Part shown: positions 34,012 to 45,229 of the stretch, one piece after another
Numbering within the stretch: the first letter of the stretch is position 1
How the letters are laid out: each line of letters opens with the position of its first letter
Assembly: GCA_001972305.1 (NCBI GenBank)
Contig: BDDD01005680.1
Span: forward strand, 27,040 to 91,039
Direction: 5' to 3'
DNA length: 64,000 nt
Source of the DNA: Cephalotus follicularis
Taxonomy: Eukaryota > Streptophyta > Magnoliopsida > Oxalidales > Cephalotaceae
Program-made: the position numbers and the translations under genes
The notes under the pieces: generated by a model
What the model was told of the DNA's origin: nothing
Seen by the model: the letters and a program-made list of their open reading frames with translations, nothing else
The model's database searches: none

Positions 34012-34785
34012 CCTGTTCGTTCATAAAATGTATTTTTACGGATTCGTAAATGTTTTTACGGATTTATATGTGTTTTCGGACTTTTAAGTGTGTTTAATTT
34101 TAAAGTCCGGTTGCCCTACGATTTGGGTTTATGTGAATTGAGCGGTATGACACCGGTCCGATATTTGGGTATGTTATGCTATGTTGGGTTTTATAAATTC
34201 TTATTTTAATCCAAAACTTATTTTATTAAAAACAACTTATTATTCTTTTATTTTAATATTCCTTAATTCTTTTATTATTATTCTTTTGTCTTTAAAATCC
34301 ATAATTCATTTTTCTATTATTCCTTTAATTTCTTTATTTCTTATTTTAGCATTTTCTACCATTTTCACCTACTTCCTTCCACCACCCTTCTCCTTTCCAG
34401 CAGATTTCTCCTTCCCACCATCTGAAAAGCCATGTTAGAATCTCTCTTTTCCATTTCATAATCCAGAAAAGTCTAATTCCATTTCCCTTTGTCAAATCTT
34501 GTCTCCCCCTTTCTTCATATTTGAGTGCCATTGCCATTTTTATATGATGCCACCATCCCTATTGCAAACAAATCCGAATCTGCCTTGTTATTGTGCAAAA
34601 ATCTGCTGTGTAATTCATTCTCCAAAGTTCAGAAGGTAATCTCAATCCTTTAATTGTTTCCTTGGATTGAATCCTCTTAATTTGCTATGTATGTCTAAAA
34701 ATACCATGGTTTTGTATTCTTCTTTCTTTGTTTCTGTTCACAGCTGAATTGTGTGTTGACAAGTTGTGATAAGTTATAAAACTTA
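34012..34785 (+). mobile_element. LTR fragment of family L (gypsy-like)
   Basis: Starts TGTAATACCCTGTTCG, a common gypsy LTR start, preceded by the end of K' ('gtcccacaa'). A GACACGTGTC-containing stretch just left belongs to K'. The piece is AT-rich, without array or coding part, and stops where LTR G begins. The family is not further recognised. Confidence 0.5.
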
Positions 34786-35169
34786 AAACAATACATTTCT
34801 CTGTCCTTGGAAATACTTCCCCAATCATTTCAAAAATATATATATTCATATGTTGACAAATATACATTTTCGTACAATACATTTGGTTTCATAATCAATC
34901 CTTTAAAACATTTCTCCGCCATTGGAAATACTTCCCCAATCATTTCGAAAATATATAAATTCATATGTTGACAATTATACATTTTCGTACAAAATGATTA
35001 TTATAATCATACAAGCTTTTCAAAATGGTTAACACTTTTAGAAAGCAACCATAATGCAAATCATAGTAACAATGAAAACACATGCTCAGAATGCGTCTAA
35101 GTTCGTTCCTAGAGTCGTTTCGGGTCTAGCGGGTCCCATTCGAGTGAAATTCCACTGATCAGGGGAGAA

Positions 35170-35598
35170 GGCGTCAATGTCTATCCCTAAGGCATCGACA
35201 TTTTTACACTAAGGCATCGATCCCATGTACAAATATTCCCAGACGTTCTTGGACCAAAGACGTCGATGTCTTTACAAAGACGTCGATGTCTTTATGATAC
35301 CAGAGAGTATCTGTTCGCGAGTCTTGATTCTGGAGGGTAGAATCCGGCCTTTTAATCCGTCATTTAAACGAATATCACTCTCTCAACGTGTAAGGCATGC
35401 TACTGGTTAACAGGAATATAACCAAAACATCAGTTCATGCATAAAACATGTAAACCCAAGGGCAATTTACCAACAACAGTAAGTACTACTGTTCTGTAAT
35501 ACCCAGAAAAGGCGTCGATGTCTATCAAAAGACATCGATGTCTTTCACGTTTTCACACGAAGGCATCGACGTCTTCACATAGACGTCGATGTCTTTAC
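35170..35598. repeat. GACGTCGATGTC array, distal cluster of LTR G
   Basis: About nine copies; best form AAAGACGTCGATGTCTTT (35274-35291 region), an 18-bp near-palindrome with a GTCGAY core. Variants include ggcatcgacgtctt, ggcgtcaatgtc and agacatcgatgtc. Confidence 0.85.
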
Positions 35599-36347
35599 AA
35601 CCCAGAATGTCTTTTCCACAGTTTTAACACACCAAACCATTATCAAATTCATCCTTTACACAACAAATTCACATATTCATGTAATCGTACATGCATGATT
35701 AACTCCGTGTATCACAGTAACACCACAACGGGTCCAGAATCACAATTCTACCATTAACATGCTATTCATCATGTTATTCATTAACTTAAAACCCAAAATG
35801 CATGTATAAATCTATCACATTCCCCCTACCTTATGGTTCCAAGTTAGGAACTGGAAAGTCAACCCCTTTGAGTTCCCAGGTTCTTGCCACAGCAGCTCCA
35901 AGATCCCCTTAGCAACTGCTACCCACGAGCTCCAACCTCCAGCTCAATCCAAGCTTCAACAATGGTGGCTCTCACACTCCCTGTTTTCTTTCCTTTACTT
36001 CCTTTGGTGTTTTAAACGAGAGAGAGAAGTGGGGAGGGTTGTTCTTATACAGGTGGCTTCCCCCCAACATCCTTCTCCTTACATTTAATGGGCACTCTCG
36101 TGCTCTCTCCCTCTTTCCAAATTCTGCACTTTTCTTTTGTTTTCTTCCCTTCTTTATTTTGCAGGTTGCATGTGAGGATGGTATATTCCTTTGCATCTTC
36201 CATGTGAGGGGAACGTTTTGAACATGCCTGGCAACACACCGGCATGATCAACACGCCACAATGCACATGTTAAGGCGTCTGGTAAAGCCCCCAGAGATCC
36301 CATTGCATGTTACTCTGTCAATGAAAAGCGTGATAGATGTTCTTTAC

Positions 36348-36504
36348 AAAGGCGTCGACGTCTTTCTTTAGACGTCGATGTCTTTTCCCTTTTTGTAAGA
36401 AGGTGTCGATTCCTTCTCTCAATGTCGATGTGCATGCCCATGCATTCACGTGTACCTCGGTTCCCATAGGCGTCGACGTCTTTACAAAGACGTCGATGTC
36501 TTTA
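36348..36504. repeat. GACGTCGATGTC array, proximal cluster of LTR G
   Basis: Six copies (ggcgtcgacgtcttt, agacgtcgatgtctt, ggtgtcgattcctt, aatgtcgatgtgc, ggcgtcgacgtcttt, agacgtcgatgtcttt). Same relative place as the proximal clusters of T1 and E. Confidence 0.85.
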
Positions 36505-36674
36505 CCCCAAAACAGCGCCGTTTTAAGTTTTGACATACACATTCCATTTCCAAAACCATAACTAGGGTTTGTAAGCATCTTTTGAGTTCAAAAATATCAA
36601 CATTCTTATTAATTCAAGTTTAAGATTACATCATAAATCGAAAAATTACACTCAGGAAAATACCGGGCGTTACA

Positions 36675-38065
36675 TCCACCCTTCCTTCAAGAAATTTCGT
36701 CCTCGAAATTAACACAATACTAGAACAGATGCGGTTAACGTTCTCGGATGTCATCCTCACGTTCCCAAGTCGCTTCGTCCGACCGGTGAAATTGCCACTG
36801 AACCTTTACCATCAGAATGGATCGGTTCCTCAATACTTGTGTCTTCCAATCCAAGATTCTCACGGGTGACTCCTCGCAGGAAAGGTCATCCCTCACCGTA
36901 ACCGAGTCATAATCCAGGACATGTGATGGCTCTCGGATATAACCTCGTTCTCCTTCACATATAATCGAGCCAACTTGCTCGCAGAATCAGTGACATGTGT
37001 GGGCAAGAAGTGTGCTGATTTGGTGAGTCTATCAACAATAACCCACGAGGCATTATGACGATTCCTAGTCAGTGGAAATCCAGAAACAAAGTCCATCATG
37101 ATATGTTACCATTTCCACTCTGCCACTGGTAGTGACTGCAACAGTCCCGCGGGTCTTTGGTGTTCGGCCTTGACCCTCTGACAAGTCAAACACTTCGCGA
37201 CATATTCTGCAATCTCGCGCTTCATACCAGGCCACCAATAAGTTTTCTTCATGTCTTGGTACATCTTGGTGCTACCAGGATGGATACTGTATAGAGATTT
37301 ATGAGCCCCATGGAGTAGCTCATCCTTCAGTCTAGGCTCATTCGGAAGACATACACGTCCCCGATATCTCAAAATACCATCATCATGAACTCTTAAATCA
37401 GACTTCGAATCCAGATTCTCTCGAATCCGTTGTAATTCAGGATCATGTGGTTGTGCATCTTTCATGTGATGCAGTAACACTGGTTCTACCCGCATGTCAG
37501 CTAGAAAGATCCCTGGTGATTGATTGAAGGGGGACCATTCTTGGAAGTCTTCTAACATCTTCCATTGCGACACCATTGTAATAGCAACCATAGCCTTGCG
37601 GCTCAAGGCATCAGCGACTACATTCGCTTTCCCCGGGTGGTACTGGATACTGCAGTCATAATCATTAAAGAACTCTACCCACCTGCGCTGTCTCATGTTC
37701 AGAGTGTCCTGACAGAACAGGTACCTTAAACTTTTATGATCGGTGAAGATCTCAAACTGCGCCCCATAAAGATAGTGTCTCCACTTCTGTAGGGCGAAGA
37801 TAATAGCTGCAAGTTCAAGGTCATGAGTTGGGTAGTTTCCTTCATACGGCTTCAGTTTCCTAGAAGCATAAGCAATCACCTTTCCTCGCTGCATCAGTAC
37901 GCAGCCCAAGCCTTTACCTGATGCATCGCTATAGACTGCAAAGCCCTCGTTACCCTCAGGTAATGTCAAGATAGGAGCGGAAACCAACCGATCCTTCAGT
38001 TCACGGAAACTAGCTTCGCAATCTTCATCCCAGACAAACAAGATCTTGTTCTGGGTCAGTCTTGT
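36675..38065 (-). pseudogene. Family G pol remnant: RNase H, integrase, chromodomain
   Basis: Polypurine tract at 36675-36690, then (minus) a chromodomain remnant (36700-36890), an integrase core part (36893-37099, MMDFVSGFPLTRNRHNASWV) and 37106-38060 with integrase zinc finger and RNase H ([63 protein letters not shown]). A chromovirus pol C-terminal half. Broken. Confidence 0.8.
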
Positions 38066-38221
38066 AACACCCGGTATTTTCCTGGATGTAATATTTTGAT
38101 TTATGATGTAATCATTAATCTTGATATAATGAGAATGTTGAGTTTTAACCTCAAAAGATGCTTGCAAACCCTAGTTATGGACTTAAAGATGGAATGTGTA
38201 TGATAAAGCTTGAAACGGCGC
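38066..38221 (+). mobile_element. Inverted start of a G LTR between two pol remnants
   Basis: Starts TGTAACACCCGGTATTTTCC on the plus strand and matches the reverse complement of 36530-36674, so it is the first ~155 bp of a G LTR lying opposite to the pol on both sides. The coding remnants to its left and right both include the start of RNase H and so come from different copies. Confidence 0.8.
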
Positions 38222-39440
38222 TATTTCCCAGAAGCATCAGTGTAGACAGTAAATCCCTCATTACCCTCCGGTAATGCCAACACTGGAGCCGAAATCAACC
38301 GACTCTTCAGCTCTTGGAAACTCGCTTCACAGGAATCATCCCACACAAAACTGGACTTCTTCTGCGTTAACTGTGTCAGTGGTGTAGCAAGTTTTGAAAA
38401 TCCTTCGATGAATCTTCGGTAGTAGCCAGCCAATCCCAAGAAACTACGGACCTCCGTCACGTTCTTCGGTTGGGGCAAATCAACAATGCTCTCGATCTTT
38501 GAAGGATCCACCGACAATCCTTCACTCGAAACTATGTGACCCAAGAACGTCACATGATCCAGCCAAAATTTGCACTTGCTGAATTTGGCGTACAGCTGCT
38601 CCTTTCATCCGCGTCAGCTTCCAGAATCATTGCTCTTTCAGCAACATCAACAAAAGTGGTCAACTGTAACAATAACAATTTGGACCTGATATCTGGTCGA
38701 AGGCCCTTCAAGAACTTTCGGATCATTCGGGACTCACCCTCAACAAGATAAGGCGTGTGTCTTGCCAGCTCCATGAATCTAGTCTGGTATTGAGCTACCG
38801 TCATCTCTCCTTGACGTAACTCCATCAGCTCTGTCTCCCGACGATCTCGTTCAATCTGCGGTACGTAACTACCAAGAAACTCGGACTGGAATCTGTCCCA
38901 AGTCCTGTCAAGCCCACGGTTTTCCCATTTCGCTTCAGTTCTCTCCCACCAATAAGTTGCCTCGCCCCACAAGCGGTACACCGCAAAATTAAGCTTTTGG
39001 TCATCAGTGCATTCTAGGGCAGCAAATATCTTTTCCAGGTCTCTGATCCACCGTTTAGCTATGGTAGCATTCAACTCGCCATTAAATGTTGGAGGATTCT
39101 GTCGCATGAACCGCTCCAGGTCTCTGCCAAAAGCACCGACATGATTGACTTCGGGAACACACTGTCGGGCTTGAGTAGCCTCATACATCTGCCTCATCTG
39201 TTCCATGTTTGCTGCATTGGCTTGGATCTGCTGTTGGAAAAGATCGGCCATGCGTTCGAAGTTACTCCTCTCATTGTGTACTGGAGGAACATTCACCTCC
39301 GAGGCATTTTCGTGAACAGGCGGGGCATTGTTCCCCTTGTCAGCTCTACGCCTTCCACGTCTACCTCTTCTTAGATCCATTTCGTTTCCTATATGGAATG
39401 ACAAGAAATCATTAGGAAACAATTCACTTAATTTCTTAAT
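38222..39440 (-). pseudogene. E-family gag and RT/RNase H remnant
   Basis: 38221-38553 carries the RT end and RNase H start ([40 protein letters not shown]). 38550-39380 is gag: MDLRRGRRGRRRADKGN, FMRQNPPTFNGELNATIAKR, KLNFAVYRLWGEATYWW, MELRQGEMTVAQYQTRFMEL. Very close to E gag at 52242-53398. An acceptor-like CATATAG lies just before the ATG (39380). Broken. Confidence 0.8.
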
Positions 39441-39961
39441 ATGCAATATGAAAATTGTTTTCTTTAGAAACATTAACAATTCAGTAATCGTACCTCTCAT
39501 AGGAGGAAAACGGTATCAGTAACAGTAGTGGTTTCCAGTTGGAAACAAAACAGTAGGTACCTCTCATGTAGGAGGAAAATCAGTAAATCATTTGACCAAA
39601 ATCATTTACTTGAAAATGATAGTTAATTTCATGAATTGGGTACATAGCCAATAGGTGGTTTCAATCATTGAAATACAAGTGGTAGTGGTGTCAATAGCAC
39701 AAAAGCAGTATATACTATCAAAACAGTAGCATGTTCAGTAACAAAATCAGTAACTCTTGTAAACACTAGTTTCCATTTCAAAATAGTGTTTAAAACCATG
39801 AATTGTGCATATAGCACATAATTCGTTCGATCGTTGCAATATAAGTGATAGAGATGTTAAATAACATCAAACAGTATACACTATATGGTGGTAACATATA
39901 CAATTCAGTAACGGTACCAAACAGTAACAATTCAATCAATGTTATGCAATTTATACCCAGA

Positions 39962-40056
39962 ACAGTTGGCTGCCATCAAGAACCAGTCGACTGTTTTGGT
40001 TTTACAGTCGACTGCTTTCCTTGGCAGTCGACTGGATAGGTTGAGTAGTCGACTGC
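39962..40056. repeat. CAGTCGACTG distal cluster, E LTR
   Basis: Five to six copies (cagttggctg, cagtcgactg three times, tagtcgactg), about 1.45-1.54 kb from the LTR start. Confidence 0.85.
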
Positions 40057-41248
40057 CTCTGCCCAGAAATGCAGAAATAGCAAGTCATGTAATGCCAAGT
40101 TCAATTTTCAATCAGTTCAATACATGTAATCATGCAGAAAATATCCATACATAATGTGCATACTCATATCTTCCATGACATATCATTACCCCTACCTCAA
40201 ATCGTTATCCCAAGATCAATTGGGTTTGATCTTTCTCTTTGAGTTCCAAGTCACTTTCACCAATAATTCTTTCAATTCAACAATATCAATCTGTGTAAGC
40301 ATGTTTATAGACTCATGCATTAGTAGCAGTAGGTTTCATTAGCTACTTAGAACAATTACAGTTCCAACAATAACTTCAATCATCAAGTTCTCTAATTCTT
40401 AACTTCCATTTTCCAATTCTCCTTTGAACTCTATGTCAACAATTATCCATTCTCGAATTCATTGATTTTTAACTTGTTAGAGAGAAGATATATTCATGAA
40501 ATCAGTATGTATATATATACTAATCAATTACTATAATCATTATCTAGTTGCATCAAGAATTACTAGAACTCTTAAGTCTCTAGTTCCATTTAAAACACTC
40601 TCCATATTCCAAATAATTTACTCAATCCATCTACTGATTTGCATGTTTCAACAGTAGGTATATACATACTTAGGAGTCATTAATCACATCCTAACATTAA
40701 CAACAATTACAATCCATTCTAGAGACTATATCACCAATTCCACTTGATTTCATTATTACTTCCCATTTTAATTCCAAAGATTGTTATTCCGATCCATTAA
40801 CAGAAGATGTACATCATTTTTCCTAGTCATTTTATCATCAAAATAACAAAGAATTCGGATTGAGAACTTACCAAGAGTCTAAAGCCTCAAAGTCCTCCTT
40901 TTTTGAGCTTTCTAACTCCTCCAATGCAAGCCTTCCACAATCCTTAGTAACTCTCACTTCACTCTGTGTTTCTAACACTCCTAACACCATTCAACATCTA
41001 ATATAAAACCTGAATTCGTCAGATTTGTCACCTACTCACATGCACTCACATTTTCCTTTCATTCTTTCCACCACATGCCTCCCTCACTTCCACTTTCTCT
41101 CTTAATTAATCAAATTGTAGGTTGGTGGTCTGCAGAGAACATGCAAACATTCACTTTTGCATGTTCTGGCAGGTGGTGAGACATAAGTGCCATTATCCCA
41201 TCTGTCCTTCTTGTCCCTGCACATGCCAGGAATCTGTCCTGGAGCAAA

Positions 41249-41330
41249 CCAGTCGACTGGAATTAGTGGGCAGTCGACTGCCTTCTTCACGTGGCAAACA
41301 GTCGACTGTTGCCTTGTGACAGTCGGCTGT
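41249..41330. repeat. CAGTCGACTG proximal cluster, E LTR
   Basis: Four copies (ccagtcgactgg, cagtcgactg twice, cagtcggctg), about 170-255 bp from the LTR start. Confidence 0.85.
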
Positions 41331-41503
41331 TTGGGTTAGATTAGGGTTTCCTAGTCTTTGATACTTCACCAATTGCATATCAATTTACCCCAAACATTTA
41401 CCAATCATAGAAACCAGTATAATTGGAGAAATAACTCAATTAAAATGTATATTTTATTTCAATCTTGGGTCAATATACCTTAATTGAAGTTGCGGTTACT
41501 ACA

Positions 41504-42077
41504 ATCTTCACCTAAAGAATCTCACTTAACTGCGGTTAAGCGAATCTTTAGATATCTTGCATACACCCCAATATTAGGATTGTTTTATTCGCATGATTCA
41601 TTGTTTAATTTGCATGCTTATTCCGATGTCGATTATGGTGGTTGCAAGCTAGATAGAAAGAGCACTAGTGGCACTTGCCAATTTCTAGGAAATTCTTTAG
41701 TGTCTTGGTTCTCCAAGAAACAAAATAGTGTTGCTCTATCAACCACCGAAGCCGAATACGTAGCGGCCGGAAGTTGTTGTGCAAAAGTCTTGTGGCTAAA
41801 GCAACAACTTTGTGACTTCGGAATTAGCATTAGCAATGTATGCATAAAATGTGATAATACTAGTGCTATCAACTTGAGTAGAAATCCCGTTCAACACTCT
41901 AAGTCTAAACATATTGAAAATAGACAGCATTTTCTTAGACACCATGTTGAAAAGGGTGATATTTTCCTTGAATATATTGACACTTTGAACCAAGTTGCAG
42001 ATATATTCACGAAGCCGCTGGACAATGAAAGATTCTGCACATTGCGAAGGGAGCTCGGTATGCAAAATCCTTCCTAA
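41504..42077 (+). pseudogene. SIRE-like RT end and RNase H
   Basis: Carries the copia hallmark ADSD-like 'AYSDVDYGGCKLDRKSTSGT', 'VSWFSKKQNSVALSTTEAEY', 'KCDNTSAINLSRNPV' and 'SKHIENRQHFLRHHVEKGD'. The C-terminal tail (DIFTKPLDNERFCTLRRELG) is typical of SIRE elements. This part reads open to its natural end, but the element upstream is missing. Confidence 0.85.
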
Positions 42078-42292
42078 CTCATTATATGTGCAATTGTGAT
42101 GTTTTATTAATTTTTGATTGAATTGATTGAAAAATGTTTTCAAAATTCATCATGCATTTAAACATTGATTTTTCAACTCAATGACACTAATTAGCTCATG
42201 TACCTAGGTTGCTATTAGTCCATAATAGTTAACCAAGGGTTTGCAAATCAATTTGGATAGGCATTTTCTGCATTTCTAATTTCTGCAGAAAA

Positions 42293-42366
42293 TAGCCGAC
42301 TGGACAATTTGTCCAGTCGACTGCCTGCTATCCAGTCGACTGCCATTAATGGCCCAGTCGACTGGA
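42293..42366. repeat. CAGTCGACTG array in the SIRE spacer
   Basis: Four to five copies in 74 bp. Overlapping them is a 19-bp inverted repeat, ACTGGACAATTTGTCCAGT (42299-42317), with 9-bp arms and one central base. It lies between RNase H and the extra ORF, outside the LTR. Confidence 0.85.
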
Positions 42367-42478
42367 ATTGCGATAATCAGGGTTTTAATACTCGAATTCC
42401 TCCTGCCTCTCTCACTTCTCTCAATTTTAAAAAATGGCAAAACCCTATTCTCTCACATTCTGAACCTGCAATCTTCAA

Positions 42479-42845
42479 ATGGCACCAAAGAGACAAAGGG
42501 GAATGACTTCTAGGCAACCAAGGGCCTCACAAGCGGAGTCGGACTACGACAACACACTCTTTCTCTCCAAAGAGAAAGAGATTAGGTATAACTCAGTTTT
42601 TAGCTTTGTCAAGTTACATTTTGAGAAATGGTTAAGTAGAGATGTTCTTATTAGCAATCTAGCTATTGTCATGACATAGTTAGAAACAATGGGGTGGTTT
42701 GATTACCTTTGCTCATCTCATGTCATCTACCCTAGATTAGTGAAACTATTTTATGCTAATTTATAGTCTTCCACTACTTGCATTGCTAATTCCTTTGTTT
42801 TAGGCACTCCTATTTCAATAACACCTGATTTGATAGCCGAAATGT
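42479..42845 (+). pseudogene. Extra ORF remnant of the SIRE-like element
   Basis: Starts MAPKRQRGMTSRQPRASQAE (basic, Ser/Arg/Gln-rich) and continues with FLSKEKEIRYN, a W-rich segment and FYANL, then VLGTPISITPDLI. This resembles the 'putative plant transposon protein' family known from Athila and SIRE elements, where it lies after pol in the place of an env-like gene. Function unknown. Broken and cut by an LTR piece. Recognition is from memory of the pattern. Confidence 0.5.
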
Positions 42846-43290
42846 AATATCTCGTTTTCCGTATGGGTTTTTGGGCTTTTCGATATGTTTTGTATGGGCT
42901 TTTCGATATGTTTTGTGTGGGCTGCCGATTGTTTTTTGGTTTGTGGACTGCCCATTTTTTTTCGGTTTGTTTTGCTTTTGGCTTGGCTAAGCGGGTTTTA
43001 GTCTTAGCCATTGGGTTTTGATATTATGTCCATGATTTGATAAAATAATATTTTTGGCTTTTTATTTTTGTGTTAAAACCCATTTTGAGCATTTTAGCAA
43101 AAGAAAACCCTTTTTGCATTTTTAGAAGTCAAAAAGCCTAATTTTTGTTTAAAACTTGCATTTTTTCTCTTGCACACATCTCTCTCTCCCTCTCTCTCCC
43201 GACCATCTCTCTCTCTCTCCCGTTCTCTCTCACCTCTCACCCTCGGTCACCGGTATCGGTACCGATTTAGCGCCGGCGAAGGGCTTGATT
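42846..43290 (+). mobile_element. Gypsy-like LTR fragment in the SIRE element
   Basis: Starts TGTAATATCTCGTTTTCC, a common gypsy LTR start, then repeated 'gggcttttcgatatgttttg' (twice) and CT-rich sequence (43170-43240). The downstream boundary is approximate, placed before 'ttgttgtttgacaaaaaggg' of the SIRE spacer. The minus ORF at 42751-43011 is a low-complexity shadow. Confidence 0.5.
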
Positions 43291-43599
43291 GAGGGGGAGC
43301 TTCCGTTTCTCTTTTTTGTTGTTTGACAAAAAGGGGGAGAAATATATTTTGCTTTGTATATATATGTCTTGCATTTAAAGGAAAGTACAAAAGGGGGGAT
43401 TATATTGCATTGCATGACATGAGAAAAAGTTTGATTAAAATTTCATATTGTTAAGATGAGTTGTAATCTTGCATTGAGCAAGTGTATTTTGATATGCCAT
43501 ATGCAATGGGTGCGACAAAATTGATAAAATTGGACTTTGAACTAAAAATGGTTAAGTGTGTCAAGAATTTATGCAAAATACGCATGTTTTGTCAATCAT

Positions 43600-43613
43600 A
43601 AAAAAGGGGGAGA
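43600..43613 (+). other. Polypurine tract of the SIRE-like element
   Basis: AAAAAAGGGGGAGA one base before the LTR start TGTTGGCC. A shorter similar tract (aaaaagggggagaaa, near 43328) lies upstream, as is common in SIRE spacers. Confidence 0.8.
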
Positions 43614-43778
43614 TTGTTGGCCTTTGCCACCCCGTTAATTGAATTAACATATGTTATTTTGATGATTGACAAACATAGATTACTCGTATGCATAATTCTA
43701 TGAGTTACAACTTCATATACTCACTTGATTCTATGTCCAAAGTTGTGCCAAGATCATTTCTGCAGGTACAGAGCAATC

Positions 43779-44215
43779 CAGCCGACTGGCAAGCAATCCA
43801 GTCGACTGCCCAAGGTTGTGTAGTCGACTGCCATAGGTTGTGTGGCCGGTTGGTTCTTCAATCAAGTCCAGAAATTGCAGAACACATGATCCAGCCGACT
43901 GCCACAGAGGTCCAGTCGACTGCCAGGCCAAGACAGCCGACTGAAGCAGGGCACCAGTCGACAGCCCAGGGGATCCAGTCGACTGCCAGTTAATCCAGCC
44001 GACTGTCCACATTTGTGCAAATTCAGGCAGTGACTTTTGTAACTCCTTATTTAGCTCCAACAGCCGACTGGAACAGAGTACCAGTCGACTGCCATGTCCA
44101 CCAGCCGACCACCCAGAGGATACAGCTGACTGTCCACCACCAACGGCTATATTCAAATATACGCGCCATCAAATCCAGTTGACTGCCGTATAAATCCAGC
44201 CGACTGGATTTGTAA
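43779..44215. repeat. 15-copy CAGTCGACTG array in the SIRE LTR
   Basis: By eye 15 copies in about 440 bp: six CAGTCGACTG/TAGTCGACTG, six CAGCCGACTG-type, and single CAGCTGACTG, CAGTTGACTG and CAGTCGACAG forms. Spacing is irregular (11-60 bp). The array stops about 35 bp upstream of the TATA box. It is the same motif as in the unrelated gypsy E LTR. Confidence 0.9.
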
Positions 44216-44250
44216 CAGACCTTTAAAAATAAATCCGTTGGAAGCACAAC

Positions 44251-44258
44251 TATATAAG
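44251..44258 (+). promoter_or_regulatory. TATA box of the SIRE LTR
   Basis: TATATAAG in 'gcacaactatataaggcaaa', directly downstream of the palindrome array. Confidence 0.6.
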
Positions 44259-44807
44259 GCAAATTGGAGCTCTTGCACAATTGATCAAGCATTCAAGTTA
44301 CATATTCTTTCAAGCTATCTCAAGTACAATCCCAAAGCATTCAAATATCAAAAGAGATCACATCCAAGCTACAACACACATTACAAAGCTCTAAACTTTA
44401 CATTTCCTATACACTAGAAGCTTTGTTAGAATTGAGCTATATTGTAAACAAATTTGTTGCGAATTTGTAACCTTTAAACACTTTTTTCACACATAAACAA
44501 GAGAGGTTGTCTCTTGTTTTGCTCGGTTGGAGCAATTTGTAATTCGCTTGGTTGGAGCGAAGGTTGTTGAAGCTCGGTTGGAGTTTCAAGTCCGGATTGG
44601 GGCATACCTAGTGAAATACTCAAGGGGAGGCCTTGGGGAGTGGACGTAGGCGGTTTGCCGAACCACTATATATCTGTTTGCAATCTCTCTCAACCCTACA
44701 CTCTTTATATTTCCGCATTTGTGTGATTGAATTTAAATTGATTGTGGTATTTTTACTAGTTAAATTTTATAAGTCTATTCACCCCCCCTCTAGACTTCCT
44801 ACACACA

Positions 44808-45229
44808 TAGTTTGGATGGGTCGTTCGTCCGCCATTGGTGCTTGTTAATTAATTCATTCTAAGCGATTGTTTGAACCACGCACAGTGATAAACTAAGAAA
44901 ACCTACTAACTAACGCAATCCTAAACTAAAGCAAAAAACGCAAAGTTAAAGCAAGTTTTTTTTTGAATTAGAGTTTATGCAACACCTAAATTAAACTAAG
45001 ATTATTAAAACTTATGCAGAAATCAAAATTAGCGCAATCATGGTTTGTTAAAAGCTTAAGATGTGAAATTTTGGTGAAAGCTTATGAACGAACCTTAATT
45101 AAACTATGCCAGAAAATTATTAGAGAAACACAAAAACAAGTATATAAAAACATAAATAATTACTATGAATCAGTTGAACAAATTAAAACTATTTTAAAAC
45201 TTATTTCCCCGACAACGGCGCCAAAAACT
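44808..45229 (-). mobile_element. Internal start of N element, with primer site
   Basis: AT-rich leader next to an N LTR. The primer site, minus strand TGGCGCCGTTGTCGGGGA, is at 45206-45223 and matches the Asp-type tRNA site of Athila/Tat elements. The ORF at 45014-45319 spans LTR and leader and has no domain. No gag is reached; the body is cut at the SIRE LTR. Confidence 0.65.

Larger units (their letters stand above)
34786..36674 (-). mobile_element. LTR of chromovirus family G
   Basis: Minus strand starts TGTAACGCCCGGTATTTTCC at 36674. The layout matches T1: array 1 about 170-325 bp from the start, a promoter/GA region, a donor-like AAG|GTAGGG near 35830, array 2 about 1.08-1.50 kb from the start, then the 'cgaaaatgtatatttg' part also seen in T1. 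The far end is missing. Confidence 0.7.
39445..41503 (-). mobile_element. E-family 5' LTR (incomplete)
   Basis: Minus strand starts TGTAGTAACCGCAACTTCAA at 41503, matching the E LTR at 56219. It is collinear with 54343-56219, including both palindrome clusters and a donor-like GAG|GTAGGGG near 40193. Its inner end joins the gag leader directly. It sits in SIRE pol (right flank atctt). Small ORFs here have no domain. Confidence 0.75.
41504..44807 (+). mobile_element. SIRE/Maximus-like copia, 3' half
   Basis: RT end and RNase H (41504-42077), a spacer with palindromes, an extra ORF remnant (42479-42845), an inserted gypsy LTR piece (about 42846-43290), a polypurine tract (43600-43613) and a 3' LTR (43615 to about 44807). 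An extra ORF between pol and 3' LTR and a long AAAAAAGGGGGAGA tract are typical of the SIRE lineage. The 5' half is absent. Broken. Confidence 0.75.
43615..44807 (+). mobile_element. 3' LTR of the SIRE-like copia
   Basis: TGTTGGCCTTTGCCACC to 'ttcaccccccctctag...ctacaca', about 1.19 kb. The C-run before the end is typical of SIRE LTRs. It contains a 15-copy palindrome array and a TATA box. The last few bases of the end are uncertain. Confidence 0.75.

Noticed and set aside
42751-43011. Lys/Thr-rich minus ORF
   Set aside because: Shadow of a repeated 'gggcttttcgatatg' LTR segment on the plus strand.
43779-44215. Regularly repeated palindromes resembling a CRISPR array
   Set aside because: Repeats are only 10-12 bp, spacing is irregular, the context is a plant LTR and there are no cas genes.
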